Made by a program: the position numbers and the translations under genes | Source of the DNA: Ostrinia nubilalis | Taxonomy: Eukaryota; Arthropoda; Insecta; Lepidoptera; Crambidae | Direction: 5' to 3' | Length of the DNA stretch: 64,000 nucleotides | Assembly: GCF_963855985.1 (NCBI RefSeq) | Contig: NC_087119.1 | Span: forward strand, 6,240,001-6,304,000 | Notes under the pieces: model-generated | Told to the model about the DNA's origin: nothing | Seen by the model: only the letters and a program-made list of their open reading frames with translations | The model's database searches: none | In this document: positions 46,988 to 58,072 of the stretch, one piece after another | Layout of the letters: each line of letters begins with the position of its first letter | Numbering within the stretch: position 1 is the first letter of the stretch

Positions 46988-48428
46988 GGTTCGGACAAAC
47001 CAACGCGTGCAGCGATGGCGATGGCGATGGCGACCACTGCGCGTGCAAAAGTTGTTTCAAACTGCCGCGACCGCGATGGCGATCACTGCGCGTGCAGGTT
47101 GTCACTGTCACCACAACTGTCACGCATATTGTCAATCACGCCTATTCGGCAAAATTGAAACTGAATTAAATGATTTGTTTGGAGCTTTTGATGCAATTGA
47201 GACAGTGGAAACACTTTTTCACTCTAGTTTATTCAGGCGGCCATATATTATATAATGAGACAGGATTACATGCGGTATAGGTAGTAGGTATTGTTTACTC
47301 ATAACCAAGCTATAGTCCCTAGAGCCCTAACAATACCTTTTAATTAGATTTAAAGAAAGGTTTGATAAGAAGGAGGACTGCACTAAGGCTTTCTTGGCCT
47401 CAGTGGGGGAAATGAAACACAACGCGGACGGTTGATATCTGGTTTATTACTGTTATGCTATTGCTATATACAAGATTTACATAATGTACACAATTCAATG
47501 TGTTCAGTCCAATGTGCCGTCGGTGTAGAGTGCCTACGGTGCACGTTCGTTCAGGGTTCATTATCCTTGTGGGCAAGTAAGATTATAACCAATTCATCTT
47601 TTTCCTTGAGGGAAAAAAATTGCCCCATTACCTTTTACCATTGTCGTTGTTATCGTTAAATCACACAAAACTACACTTAACTCATTACAACATCTATCAA
47701 AATCAATTTTCATTTTCATTTTTGGTGCAACAGTCATCTTGACATTTACTTTTTTTAAGGCAAAGGAAATTACATTATGCACCCAAACCACAGAGTACAT
47801 AATAGTCCAAATATCTTTTTTGTCTTTAATAATAACCCAAAAATACAAAAAAGACATCAGTTTTGATCAACTAGGTGTTTCTAGTGGCACTAAATTAATG
47901 ACTGAGACGTTTGATGACTTTAATTAGGTTTTTATTTATGGCATACTTAGAATGGCCTTTGAGAAAGCTGCAGACATGTACGTACATTCTCAATTATTTT
48001 GTTCTGCAGATAATATCCCAATTTTATTTATGAAGTTGAAGAAGCAGGTTCTCGAGAAAACTAGAATAAATTTGTTTATTACATAAAAATAAATTCTGAC
48101 ATTGATACTTTATTCTAAAACCTTTTTTATTATTCAAGTAGGACAGACTAGTGGTATGTTATGAATAATTCATTTTTAATTGTGTAAAAACTTTTTAACA
48201 GATCCTACTTACTATTTATTACATCGATTTTAAAAAACAGAAACGTCACAGTGACAAAATATGTCGCGATGATCGCTGATCGCTGCGTGCAGACGCTGCA
48301 TAGATCGCCGCGACCAATGACAGGACGCGTTGATGTGAACACATCGCTACAAATTCATACACGCTGTCTGGTCGCCATCGCCATCGTCATCGTGCACGCC
48401 GGCTGCACGCGTTGGTCTGGTCTAACCT
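46988..48428. mobile_element. 1.44-kb element with GGTTCGG..CAACGCG ends
   Basis: Left GGTTCGGACAAACCAACGCG and, from the right, GGTTAGACCAGACCAACGCG share ends with the small foldback MITE at 30715. TTAA flanks both sides (46984-46987, 48428-48431 overlapping the last T), so the target could be TTAA or TAA. GATGGC repeats fill the ends. Open frames inside (47007-47255, 48251-48547) overlap the terminal repeats and show no transposase motif, so it is non-autonomous. Confidence 0.65.
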
Positions 48429-48439
48429 TAAAACCAATA

Positions 48440-49080
48440 CTCGTATACCTTGATTTTTTAGAATCCAGCAGAGATGTAAACAAACACTTTCATACACAAT
48501 TACACCATAATCACTTACGTGTTCATAATATCATACACATTATTTAACAAGCCCATGAAAACAACTTTATTTTCACGTTTATACAAGTTTGAAATCAATC
48601 TTTGAAACAAATTATTTTAGCAAAATACGTGGACGATGAAAATTTGTGAGACTTGTCAAATTGACTTGACGTTTAAAATCATGTGTTATCTCCATATTGT
48701 CTATGACTTGTCTCTGACACATCAGTGCTGTAACCTGTGAGTCATAGACAATAATCTGTAAATTTAATCGATATTACTTTAAGTATTCACTTATTCCGAT
48801 TACTGATTAATTTTAAATAAAAAGTATACGATACTTTGTTTAGTTTTTCAGCGATAACTTCGACAATATTGGAGATAACGTAATTATAATTATTTTTCTA
48901 CTTTTAGTGTATAGTTTTTCGGAGTCAGTTTAATTTTTAGTCGGTTTTATTTAAACGAAATTATTTTACTTTTTTATGCAATTATGCTTACGTATTTGTT
49001 CCATTGCTTATTTTCCTATATAAGTAAACAAAATAAAAGAAAATAAAAATCTTCTTTTAATTGATAGCATCTTAAATTAC
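48440..49080. other. Gene-free stretch
   Basis: AT-rich with one inverted pair, 'attgtctatgact' at 48697 and 'agtcatagacaat' at 48739. No gene. Confidence 0.3.
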
Positions 49081-49094
49081 CTCCCTAGCGGAAT

Positions 49095-49144
49095 AGAGCA
49101 ACAAAGAACTGAGCGAGCGAGATGTCACTAGTAGCAACACTGTC
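49095..49144 (+). repeat. 49-bp repeat shared with 20424-20472
   Basis: Same TAGAGCAACAAAGAACTGAG start and CAGCAACACTGT-like end as the copy 29 kb away, with different neighbours. Confidence 0.55.
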
Positions 49145-49605
49145 AAACAGAACTTTTTGCAAATATTTGAAGTTTAATAACTTTACGGATATCATTGATT
49201 GTTTTACTGTCCAGTGTGTTTTTTGATTACATCTGTGCATACAGTTTGTTTCCTGTTCTCTAAAATTTCATAATCAGTTCACATTCAATGTTGCGACTTT
49301 GTTGCATATTTTTAGGTTAGTATTTTGACGATCACCCGGCGATGATACGCAAGTACTACAATATTTTCACTTCGCGATTAACGAGAGGTTTTGTCGCATC
49401 ACTAGTTCACAGACTAAAAATATTTTTATGTCAGTTGGCCATTTTTGATGACATTTCTGCTGATTTCTAAAAAATTAGACTGTAAAACACGGTAGTTTTA
49501 ACTCTGCCCTTAGCAAGCACGTGAATCAATCGAATAAGGTCCGTATGTCGAAGACATTAAGTGCACGGTGCATCAGAGCGAAGTGCATGCAGTTCTGGGT
49601 TACAC

Positions 49606-49660
49606 GTAACCATGACAACGCGACGCTTTTAGTCGAGTGACCTTCTGATTTTTAACACGC
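49606..49660 (+). promoter_or_regulatory. X-box-like site with decayed core
   Basis: GTAACCATGACAAC followed by GCGACGC is close to the composites at 57.8 and 58.1 kb. Downstream CTTCTGATTTTTAACACG may be a decayed core; the octamer is not recognisable. CCTGGTTAC occurs later, near 49847. Confidence 0.3.
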
Positions 49661-50339
49661 TGAATTACACGCACTTCTAATTCTTGTATCATCATGAAAG
49701 TTGGCAATTATATGTAGATTAGATGACAATACAATATTATCGTACCATCGAGCTGGTCTGATGGTGGGACTGGAAGGGGCCATAGGAACTCCTAAACAAA
49801 ACGGCGGAATCGCATCGAGTTTGACTTAGTTAACCTTTGATTCCTGGTTACGGTAATTCTTTAGTTCGTCATTTATATGTATAGCATAGCCATAAAAAAT
49901 GCATCAAGGTACAATAATTTCATTATTTTTATATCAATAGATGGTTAAACGGAGGTTCAAAAGACACCATTTGCAAACTGTTACCAAAACTTAAGAATGG
50001 AGCACCCAAGATTGAATGGTTATAATTATTTTGTTCTCCACTTTGCGGATCTGTGCCCCGATTGCGCTAAATATTTTCAACTACAACGCTACTGGACGAC
50101 GAACGAAAATCAGCTGTTTGCACAAATTCGAATCGCGGTGTCGCGATGTCGCTTTGACAGCTAGTTCAAACGAAAGCAAAGCGCAACTGCATCTTTGTGT
50201 AAAAGCTGAAACAAAGTTACTTTTTCTTAAACGCAATTCAAACGCTTCACGAACATTTGCTGTATTTAGTGAAAAAATAAGGTGTTCGGACTTTTAATGG
50301 AAAATGTTTAAATCCGTTTGCATCCGTCCGCTTGTTTCG

Positions 50340-50602
50340 TCTTTACCGTGATACCGAATTGCACATCAGGTGGAATCAAAATGGAGTGTGGACTAGAGAT
50401 GAAACGCAAATGAATTGGAGACATTACAAATTACCCAATTGTGGGTCTCTCTAATATGTGGCGTACATGTAATCACGCGTGTATCCCGCGTTCCCACCTA
50501 ATAAGAAAAACATGTCATTGTATAAAATTATGAAATGCGGGCAGCCCGAATCCGGAACAGATCCACACATGTGCAGATATCCGCATCACAGAAAAAGGCA
50601 CT
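50340..50602. mobile_element. Right end of the 4572-type MITE
   Basis: Ends with ATCCGCATCACAGAAAAAGG then CACT, matching the right terminus at 5115-5139, with 'gaaatgcgggcagcccgaat' before it. The left end is not identified, so the boundary at 50340 is arbitrary. Confidence 0.45.
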
Positions 50603-50689
50603 AAAACTATTTGAGTGGTAGAATGCTTCGGAACTAGATGGAACGGAACGGGAACGGGAATGGGAACGGAAACGGGAACTAGAAGGCAA

Positions 50690-52080
50690 CGTTCTGTTCA
50701 GCAGACTTGGGAATCATAAACATGAGGAGATGGAACAAACACGAAGTGGGCGTGTCTGGTCTGGACGCGTTGCCATGGATACCCGATAGTTGTTTATACC
50801 ATGCAATATGAAGAAAGGTGCTATTTATGGACGCGACTGAAATGGCAGATGAAACAGATAATTTATGTGAGCTGCATCCAAGGTGGATGCACCCCACTTC
50901 ACTTGAAAGCTTAACTCCTCGAAATCATGATGTCCTGGTACCCGAAACTAGTATTGGGGTAGGAATGCACCCCCGCGGAGATTTTGACAGCTGCTCAAGA
51001 ACGATTGATTAACGTGTTTGAATGAAGATGACCATATTTTAACGTATTATGTACCTTTAGGTTCCCACACTTTATCAATTTGAATATGTTTTTTCTTATT
51101 TACTTCCAATATAATATTAATTTGACATTGAGCAATATAAACGAATATACGAGTATATTATAATACACAAGTTACATTGAACAAACGCGGAGATCATAGA
51201 AAAGAGGAGATCGAAGGACTACCAAGCACGTGGCTGGACGTAGGACGCGTTGCCCTTGGTTACCTGTAGCAGAAAACATCTCACATTTAGCAGAAGCGTT
51301 GCCTTGGTTACAAGAGAGTTGTTTCCCAATGTATAGCATTCAAGTACAAAAGCTCTAGTGCATCGAGACATGGTCGCGACGGAAATGGCAGATGAGACGG
51401 AAAATTTGTGTCAGCTGCATCCACTTTCACGGGAAACATTGAACTCCTGGAATATAATAGTGCCCTGGTGCCTGAAAATATATTTTGAGGTTATAATGAC
51501 CGCTGCAACGACTTTGACAACTACCCAAGAACACTATTTGATTGAATCCGCGTGTTTGCTAAGACGGCAATGGGGTATCTTTGGGAACATTTGATATGTT
51601 CAAAACTCTAAAACAGAACATGTCTGGACAGTTTTATGATGTTTGTTACTGGATATAAAATGATGATGTAGTTTGAACAATCGATCGATCTAAATACTAT
51701 TTCAATTTAAGAATGTCTCAAGAAAATACTTTTTAACTGGATGGTCCATGCAAGACGGCAACATCCCATGTTGCTACTTCGATCGCACTAGGAGATCATA
51801 GATATGAAGAGGTTGACTGAAGCCATATAGGCGTGGCTAGCTAGGACGCGTTGCCCTTGGTTACCGATGATTGTTCGCAAAATAACTTGCAAGTAAACAC
51901 TCGATGTGCGCACGCAACTGAAATAGCAGATGAGATAGAAAGTTTTTAATGAGCTGCATCCACTATCACGTAAAACATTGTGCTCCTGAAATAATATGGT
52001 GCCCTGGTACCTGAAAATATTATTTGAGGTTAGAGTGACCGCTGCAAAAGTTTTGACAGCTGCCCCGTAACCGCAAAAAG
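50690..52080 (+). repeat. B-family array, units 8-10
   Basis: Units near 50690, 51180 and 51750 repeat the order of the first cluster: 'atcataaacatgaggagatg' (minus core), X-box (50769 variant, 51249 and 51850 exact, extra exact copy at 51298), 'gcagatgaracag', 'gctgcatccac', plus core and 'gacagctgcc'-like end. Octamers are exact at 50934 and 52003 and CCTGGTGC in unit 9. A 5.7-kb gap filled with other repeats separates them from units 1-7. Confidence 0.8.
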
Positions 52081-52476
52081 CTCTTTTGGGTATTTTTATT
52101 CAGAATGTATATTTACGATTTTTGACATTAACAAAATAATATTTTTACTGATCGGCCTGGCCTATCTTTATGTCTATCAGTGGTATATAAGTGCGCGTGG
52201 ATGCACAGGGTGTCACATGAACCAATCACAGAGCTCTATTCAACGCTATGCTTTCGATTTGCTGCTTCACTTAAGCAAGCATCGTTTGTGAATACGGGCG
52301 TAAGTGTTTGTTTCAGTTCTCAGAGCAAATAAGTTTGATTTGATGGTTTATGTATGCTGTACAGCATATTGTTATGATGGGAATCAGATACCAAAAGCAC
52401 ATTTGAAAGCTTTATGCAATGCTGCAAGTACACTATGCGGAAAATGACTGATATAGACCCAATATACTGAACTGTC

Positions 52477-52608
52477 CTATCCGTGACATTGACAGCGGGA
52501 CGCCACCGTCAATACCGGATCGCTGGTTCCGATTTTTTCCATGTTGGAAACTGTATAGCTGAACGATAGTGGCACCCCCCTGTCAATGAGTTTGGTGGAA
52601 CAGTTCAG
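52477..52608. mobile_element. MITE with CTGAACTGT ends
   Basis: CTGAACTGTCC on the left is inverted at the right as CTGAACTGTTCC, and 'tgacattgacag' mirrors 'ctgtcaatgag' further in. About 130 bp, no coding content. Confidence 0.6.
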
Positions 52609-52619
52609 TTTAGGTCATC

Positions 52620-54160
52620 TATACGAAGCGCGAGCCCGCACACCGAAGTATGGGCGACGCACGGGTGGGGGAAGGTGAAAGTAAGCGAGATGCGTGTTCA
52701 CACTATTACGTCTCGATCAACTTAACGCATAGTGTACTTGCGCCACAAAAGTTTCGGCGAAAGCTTGAGGTATACATGAAACAGGAGGTCGATAGAAAGC
52801 AATTAATGCAATACAGTTGTCTCGCTCAGTACCCTCATGTCATAGTAGAAACAAATAAGTAGGCCAACGTGAGCCCCGAGCGAGCGATAATAGTCTAAAG
52901 ATGTAGGTACGTCTACGTCTGTCACTATAGTGTATTCAATCGTCAAAAATGAATAGTCAATCTTAGGTACTAAGATAAGCATGACTGATTGATATTTTTA
53001 GAGTCGGAGCCAGAAGCATATTTTATACTTTATGAACTTGGCAGTCTAATGAATAAAATTAAAAATGTACTAATATGGTTACTCACTTTTTGTGAATAAG
53101 TAGTACTTAACAATTATATTCCTAATTTAATGAAATGCTACGAAGAGATTAGGTATAAACTGATTTGATGATGATGTTAAAATTAAAAGTGACAATATTA
53201 GCCAGGCGGTGAAGGTTTCGGATTTGCGTACTCGAGGAACGCTCAAACCCCGCCGCTGTTCGAGTTTTTGTGGTGAACTCACTGGTAACACAAGCATATT
53301 TCGCTAGATGGCGTTGTCTTTGAGTTAGCACGCGGTGTATTTACGTTTTTACCCGACTGCGCCAGAAGGAGGGTTATGTTTTTCGAGTGTATGTATGTAT
53401 ATTTCTTTGGCACGGCCTACAGCCTAAAAGGCATCGATTTTAGATTCCGTTGCATTCAAAATGATTTCCACAGTTGTTTAAATAACCAAATGGAAGTGAA
53501 CGTGGAAAAAAGAAAAAAATATCAAATAAAGTTCTCATGAATTATTAAAGTATTTTATGTGTAATATAATTAATGGTAGGCATATCAAAGAATAAAAAAA
53601 CAACAATCACCGATCTCGTACCGATCATTGAGCATATTGGAAATGAATCTACGGAATTCCAAAAAAAAAATGACGCTGCATGAGCGACGAGAAACTTGGG
53701 GTAAGGAAAAAGTTACAAAATGAAACTACAACGTTGAATGATAATTATTTTATTTTTAGATTAACATGAATCCTTGACATAACAAACGAATTGCATTTAA
53801 TTTTATGAATGAGGCTATAGAAGTTTGACTTTTTTCAAAAAGGTTAGGCTACAGGGCAAGCACTTAACCCGATCGTCATTGTTTTTGGCACAAATTTAAG
53901 CTGTTCGAAATTGTTCAGAGGAGTTTTTCTCATTTTTATATCATTCTTCGTTTCCGAAATATCGAGAGTCAAAATCAAAAATTATTTTTTTCACTATTTC
54001 AGCCTTAATTTTTTTTATGTTTGAGTATCTCGAATAATTCTTTTGGCACCTTACAGCCTAGCTCTTGTAAATAGGTACGCGTATTTTGAGACTTTTTCGA
54101 ATTTATCACCAAATTAAAATTGTGCCAATCCTGAATGTTATGATGAATTTCGTCGTTTAT
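52620..54160. other. Gene-free stretch with a repeat fragment
   Basis: No supported gene; the open frame at 52650-52862 has no recognisable feature. At 53348-53410 'gcgccagaaggagggttatg' then (TATG)n repeats the 5790-5885 family. The rest is AT-rich. Confidence 0.35.
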
Positions 54161-54166
54161 ATGAAC

Positions 54167-54239
54167 GGAGCCGTAGCTCAGTTGGGAGAGCGCTTGCTTT
54201 GTACGCAAGAGGTAGCTGGATCGAAACCAGCCGGGTCCT
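54167..54239 (+). tRNA. tRNA-Thr(TGT)-like gene
   Basis: A complete cloverleaf can be drawn: acceptor GGAGCCG/CGGGTCC with one G-G mismatch at the fourth pair, D arm GCTC/GAGC, anticodon stem CTTGC/GCAAG around loop TTTGTAC (anticodon TGT, threonine), variable AGGTA, T stem GCTGG/CCAGC. The A box TAGCTCAGTTGG is perfect, but the B box has GGATCGAAACC where GGTTCGA is expected, and no T run follows closely. There is no intron and no CCA. It may be a recently decayed tRNA or a tRNA-derived SINE head. Confidence 0.6.
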
Positions 54240-54439
54240 GTACGTTTATATTGCACAAACAACACCATGTGCTGTATAAACGTCTTTTGTTATGCGCGAA
54301 TTTAGTATTTTTTTCGTTGTTTTTTTTAAACTTTATGTCATTGTTTACAAACCTTGTTTGCAAGCTAAAAAAAGTCAACGCCATATTATGCATATTAGAA
54401 AAATATTGAAGTATTCTTCGCTAGGAAAAAGCCGACTCA

Positions 54440-54600
54440 AAGTGACTGACTGACTGACTGACATAGTGATCTATCAACGCACAGCCCAAACCACTGGACG
54501 GATCGGGCTGAAATTTGGCTTGCAGGTAGATGTTATGACGTAGGCATCCGCTGAGAAAAGATTTTAAGAAACGGGATCCACGCGTACAAAGTTTTTGTTT
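54440..54600 (+). repeat. Helitron-like 5' fragment with (TGAC)n
   Basis: (TGAC)n is followed by 'atagtgatctatcaacgcac', 'ggatcgggctgaaatttggc' and 'ggtagatgttatgacgtagg', a repeat type widespread in Lepidoptera. It ends near 'ggatccacgcgtac', shared with 46935. Confidence 0.5.
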
Positions 54601-55207
54601 GCATTTTTATTCTATCTTGATTAATAACTATTGAAGTTACCTATAAAAATATGTTAATTATGTTCCAGTATTGAGCTACTCGTAACTCTAGCGAAATAAA
54701 GAAAAACTTGAAATAGGTTGCCTTACATTATTTTTAATATCTGTTTTTTATCCGTTTATCTGTCAGAGCCCCCTATTAGTACTATATCAGTTCTAGATTC
54801 CGTATCAACACGGTTCTTGCTAATTATGGCAGGCTGAACCAGCCAGCCAGCCTAAACGTGTTTGTTCTGGAATTGGAGCATCCAGCTAGGTGGCACCCCT
54901 GGTTATTCCTTCACGTGAACTAATGTGAATTTATATGTCAAGATTTCGATTAAAACAAACAATTACTTTATAAACCTGTAAGATAAATTGTTTTTATTTA
55001 TTCTAGAAATTGTATCTATCAAGCGAAAAAAACATGCCCTTTAACAAAAACTCCCGCCTTCAGAATAATTAATGATTACTAAGTTTTCTCACACGATTAA
55101 ATGAATGAGACAGAAACTGTTTTAAAGTTGGTTAGCGGTTTGAGTGACGACTTATATCATGTAGCTGCTTATCTTAAAAATCACTTTATTAAACCAATTA
55201 TATTGTT

Positions 55208-55360
55208 CATTCGTTCGTTCGTTTCAGCTGAAAGATATTATTCACTGCTGGACAAAGGCCTCCCCCAAGGATTTCCACAAAGACCGATCCTGCGCCGCTC
55301 GCATCCAGGCACCACCCGCGACCTTCACCAGATCCACGGTCCACCTAGTGGGAGGCAGCT
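55208..55360 (-). mobile_element. RTE-like 3' end with (GTTC)n tail
   Basis: Tail GTTCATTCGTTCGTTCG, then 'cactgctggacaaaggcctc', a diverged relative of the (ATC)n RTE family. ATTATATTGTT is duplicated at 55197-55207 and 55361-55371. The plus-strand open frame crossing it (55101-55424) is not a gene. A plus-strand scrap of the same family is at 63738-63793. Confidence 0.82.
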
Positions 55361-55949
55361 ATTATATTGTTACTCAAATCAAATCAAATATGTAATACTT
55401 ATTAAATTTAATACATTAGTATAAACATTCGTATCCAAAATGGCATTCTGTGTGGAAAAACTGAATAAAACTGAAAACTCAAGAACATAAATTTTTTAAA
55501 TTACACAAAGCTGATTGATCACATTTTCTGTCGCTTTTTTACTAAGGGACTCCTTAAAACTGTAAAAAAAAGCTCTTTAATAGGTACAACTACCGGCACC
55601 GAGCCCACAAGTATCAATATGTATTAATTTGTCCTGATAAAATAAATAACGTAATTATTCTTCTACTTTTTAGTGCATTATTAGGAGTGTGTTTTATTTT
55701 TAAATTAAACATGTTTGTTCTGAAATATTCCGGTAGCAATCAAAACTAATTCACAAATGTAAAATTGGTTATTAAGTCTGAAACTCGTAGACTACGGCTC
55801 GTAGCAAACATGCCGGTCCAAATACTCGGGCAACGGCTAAAAGGGGCACCCCAGCAAAAAGGCATGCTACGAAAGCTACGTCGCGTCGTAGCGACTACTA
55901 TACTACGACCTACTAGCAAGAAGCTTTTGTTTCGAACAAAGCATAGATG

Positions 55950-56101
55950 CGAGTTGCAAGGCATCCAAAAAGTGACTGAGCTTTCTTTGCGCATCCCGCT
56001 TGCTCATATGCGTAGCCGTGGGCGGCCAAACTGGACAGCAGTATTGATCGCTGAAGCCACCTGTTGCGTGAATCTACCAGGAATACATTAAACTGAAGAG
56101 G
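55950..56101 (-). repeat. E-family unit with minus-strand core
   Basis: 'gccgtgggcggcc', 'attgatcgctgaa', 'cacctgttgcgtg' and then, on the minus strand, CCTCTTCAGTTTAATG, TATTCCTGGTAG (56101-56074). Aligns with 58330-58500 and 61040-61195. Confidence 0.5.
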
Positions 56102-56153
56102 TTGAAACCACCGGTTGTTGTGCTGTTAAATATGTACTTTTACTTCGTCTATA

Positions 56154-56844
56154 CAGGGTGGAAACGATAAGTGATCTCACTCGATTATTTCTAAACTATA
56201 CAAGATATCCAAAAACTGATTGCTGATCCTAAAAGTGCTTCACGAGCTCTATCCAACGGTACCAATAATAAAGTTACAAAATAAACTGGATCTATCTGAA
56301 AATTCAAAGTTTCCAGCCTCCATACGTTTAGTAAAACCACATAATATTAAAAACTATACAAGATATCTAAAAACTGGTAACTGATCCTGAAAGTGCTTCA
56401 CGAGTTCTATCCAACGGTACCAATAATAAGTTATAAAATAAACTGGATCTATCCGAAAATTCATTGTTTCCAGCTTCCATACATTTAGTACTGCCACAAT
56501 CATGGCACTCATGTCTTGATAATATTATAGCAAGTAAAGCCTAAAACCAATGTTTTCCATGAATAATTTTATATTAGAATGCAATTTACGAGTTAATTTT
56601 AAGTGCTTGTTATTTAAATTAAAAAAAAATAACACTTCTAATATTGTGTGGCTGGCATAGTGGCATACATTTAGTATGGAGGCTGAAAACATTTAATTTT
56701 CGGATAGATCCGGTTAATTCTGTAACCTATTACTGATATCGTTTGAAAGAGCTCGTGAAGCACTTTCAGGATCAGTAATCAGTTTTTCGATATCTTGTAT
56801 AGTTTAGAAATAATCGAGTGAGATCACTTATCGTTTCCACCCTG
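56154..56844. mobile_element. 691-bp element with ~170-bp inverted ends (CAGGGTGGAAACG)
   Basis: CAGGGTGGAAACGATAAGTG on the left is matched by the inverse on the right, and similarity continues through 'atacaagatat' and 'gtgcttcacgagc'. TATA lies on both sides, containing the TA target of Tc1/mariner-type elements. The left part is internally duplicated ('ccaacggtaccaataata' twice). No transposase. It splits an E-family unit, whose continuation starts near 56855. Confidence 0.8.
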
Positions 56845-57005
56845 TATATTTACTTCATTCACGCGACAGCCATCCTTTTCTGACCAACAGAATGTGTTAT
56901 GTCCCGTCTCTTTTAGTGGCAACACTACTACACTTTGAGCACTAGTACATAGACATCTAGACTCCGGGCAGATAACATAGTAGTGTGTTTCGCATCACAA
57001 ACTCA

Positions 57006-57034
57006 TCTCCTCTTGATCGACGATCTCCTGGTAC
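57006..57034 (+). promoter_or_regulatory. Core motif copy
   Basis: CTCCTCTTGATCGACG, ATCTCCTGGTAC with an exact octamer at 57027-57034. Lies downstream of an E-family segment. Confidence 0.45.
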
Positions 57035-57158
57035 TCGATTGAATGTCCCGCTCAATTTTGTGCTGTATGTCTGGAAAAATACACGGGACACACGATATAG
57101 AAAGTAGCTTAGCGTAACTTTTGTGAAGAAAAAAGACAAATCAACATAAGAGCAAAAT

Positions 57159-57299
57159 CATCATCATCATCTCAGCCATAGGACGTTCACTGCTGAACAA
57201 AGGCCTCCCCCAATGATTTCCATGTTGCCAGATTGGTAACGACCTGCGTCCAGCACCTTCCTACTAACTTTATGATGTCGTCGGCGGCCTTCACTCCAA
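57159..57299 (-). mobile_element. RTE 3' fragment
   Basis: (ATC)n tail on the left and 'ctgctgaacaaaggcctccc'; AAGAGCAAAAT is duplicated at 57148-57158 and 57300-57310. An internal deletion removes part of the C-terminal coding sequence. Confidence 0.82.
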
Positions 57300-57451
57300 A
57301 AGAGCAAAATACATTGTACCAAATGGTTTTCAGGATAAGTAATAACTTCAGATGAATTAAGCAGTCTGACATGTTCATTTTTCATTATTTTGTATTGTCA
57401 AGGTCATTTTAGAAATTACTATAAGATACTTTTCATCATTTTTCATTTTTC

Positions 57452-57668
57452 ATCATCATCATTTCAGCCATAGGACGTCCACTGCTGAACATAGGCCTCC
57501 CCCAATGACTTCCACCACGTTTCCATCGCACGGTTGGTAGCGGCCTGCATCCAGCGCCTTCCTGCTACCTTTATCAGGTCGTCGGTCCACCTTGTGGGTG
57601 GACGTCCCACGCTGCGTTTTCCGGTACGCGGCCTCCATTCCAGAGCCTTGCTGCCCCATCGGCCGTCA
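57452..57668 (-). mobile_element. RTE 3' end
   Basis: (ATC)n tail on the left, 'ggacgtccactgctgaacat', and minus-strand coding similar to 28536-28859 up to 'ccccatcggccgtc'. A 12-bp insertion ('caccacgtttcc' region) distinguishes it. No clear target duplication. Confidence 0.8.
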
Positions 57669-57755
57669 TTTCCAATTTAATTTCCAAATATTCCGCTGGC
57701 TAAAAAAGCCTGGAAGGTGTACAATTGTCGAACTCAACAATACCACCGCGTACCG

Positions 57756-57770
57756 GTAACCATTAGCAAC
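57756..57770 (+). promoter_or_regulatory. Exact X-box with GCGTC, upstream of a disrupted core
   Basis: GTAACCATTAGCAAC fits GTNRCC-N3-RGYAAC, followed by GCGTC as at 58073. CTCCTGAAGCGTT then follows at 57789, but the expected octamer is replaced by the start of the 57802 palindrome. Confidence 0.45.
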
Positions 57771-57801
57771 GCGTCCCGCTCGACGCAACTCCTGAAGCGT
57801 T

Positions 57802-58007
57802 CAGTACCTCTAGTAGGAAAAACTTTCGAGTTCGTTTCGTTGCGTATTCAAAGTGTCATCGAAAAATTTTGTATGAAAAATTAAACAGCGCCCCCTATAT
57901 TATAGCCGCCCTAGGGGGCGCTGTTTAATTTTTCATACAAAATTTTTCGATGACACTTTGAATACGCAACGAAACGAACTCGAAAGTTTTTCCTACTAGA
58001 GGTACTG
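57802..58007. repeat. Perfect inverted repeat, 96-bp arms, 14-bp loop
   Basis: 57802-57897 and 57912-58007 are exact reverse complements by my reading, starting CAGTACCTCTAGTAGG and ending GCGCCCCCTA at the centre. The loop is TATTATAGCCGCCC-like. Perfect arms mean a very young foldback or recent gene conversion. A transcript would form a long double-stranded hairpin, a possible endo-siRNA source. Confidence 0.88.
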
Positions 58008-58072
58008 GTCCTATCGATTTTACAACTCGGCCCACGTGATCCCTGTAGTATTTGAGGCTTGTTTACGGATTG

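Noticed and set aside
54086..54409. Open frames on both strands across the tRNA-like gene
   Set aside because: The peptide block is the translation of the tRNA-like sequence, a known artefact.
55765..56091. 108-residue open frame, plus strand
   Set aside because: It runs over GCTACG repeats and an E-family unit with no recognisable domain.
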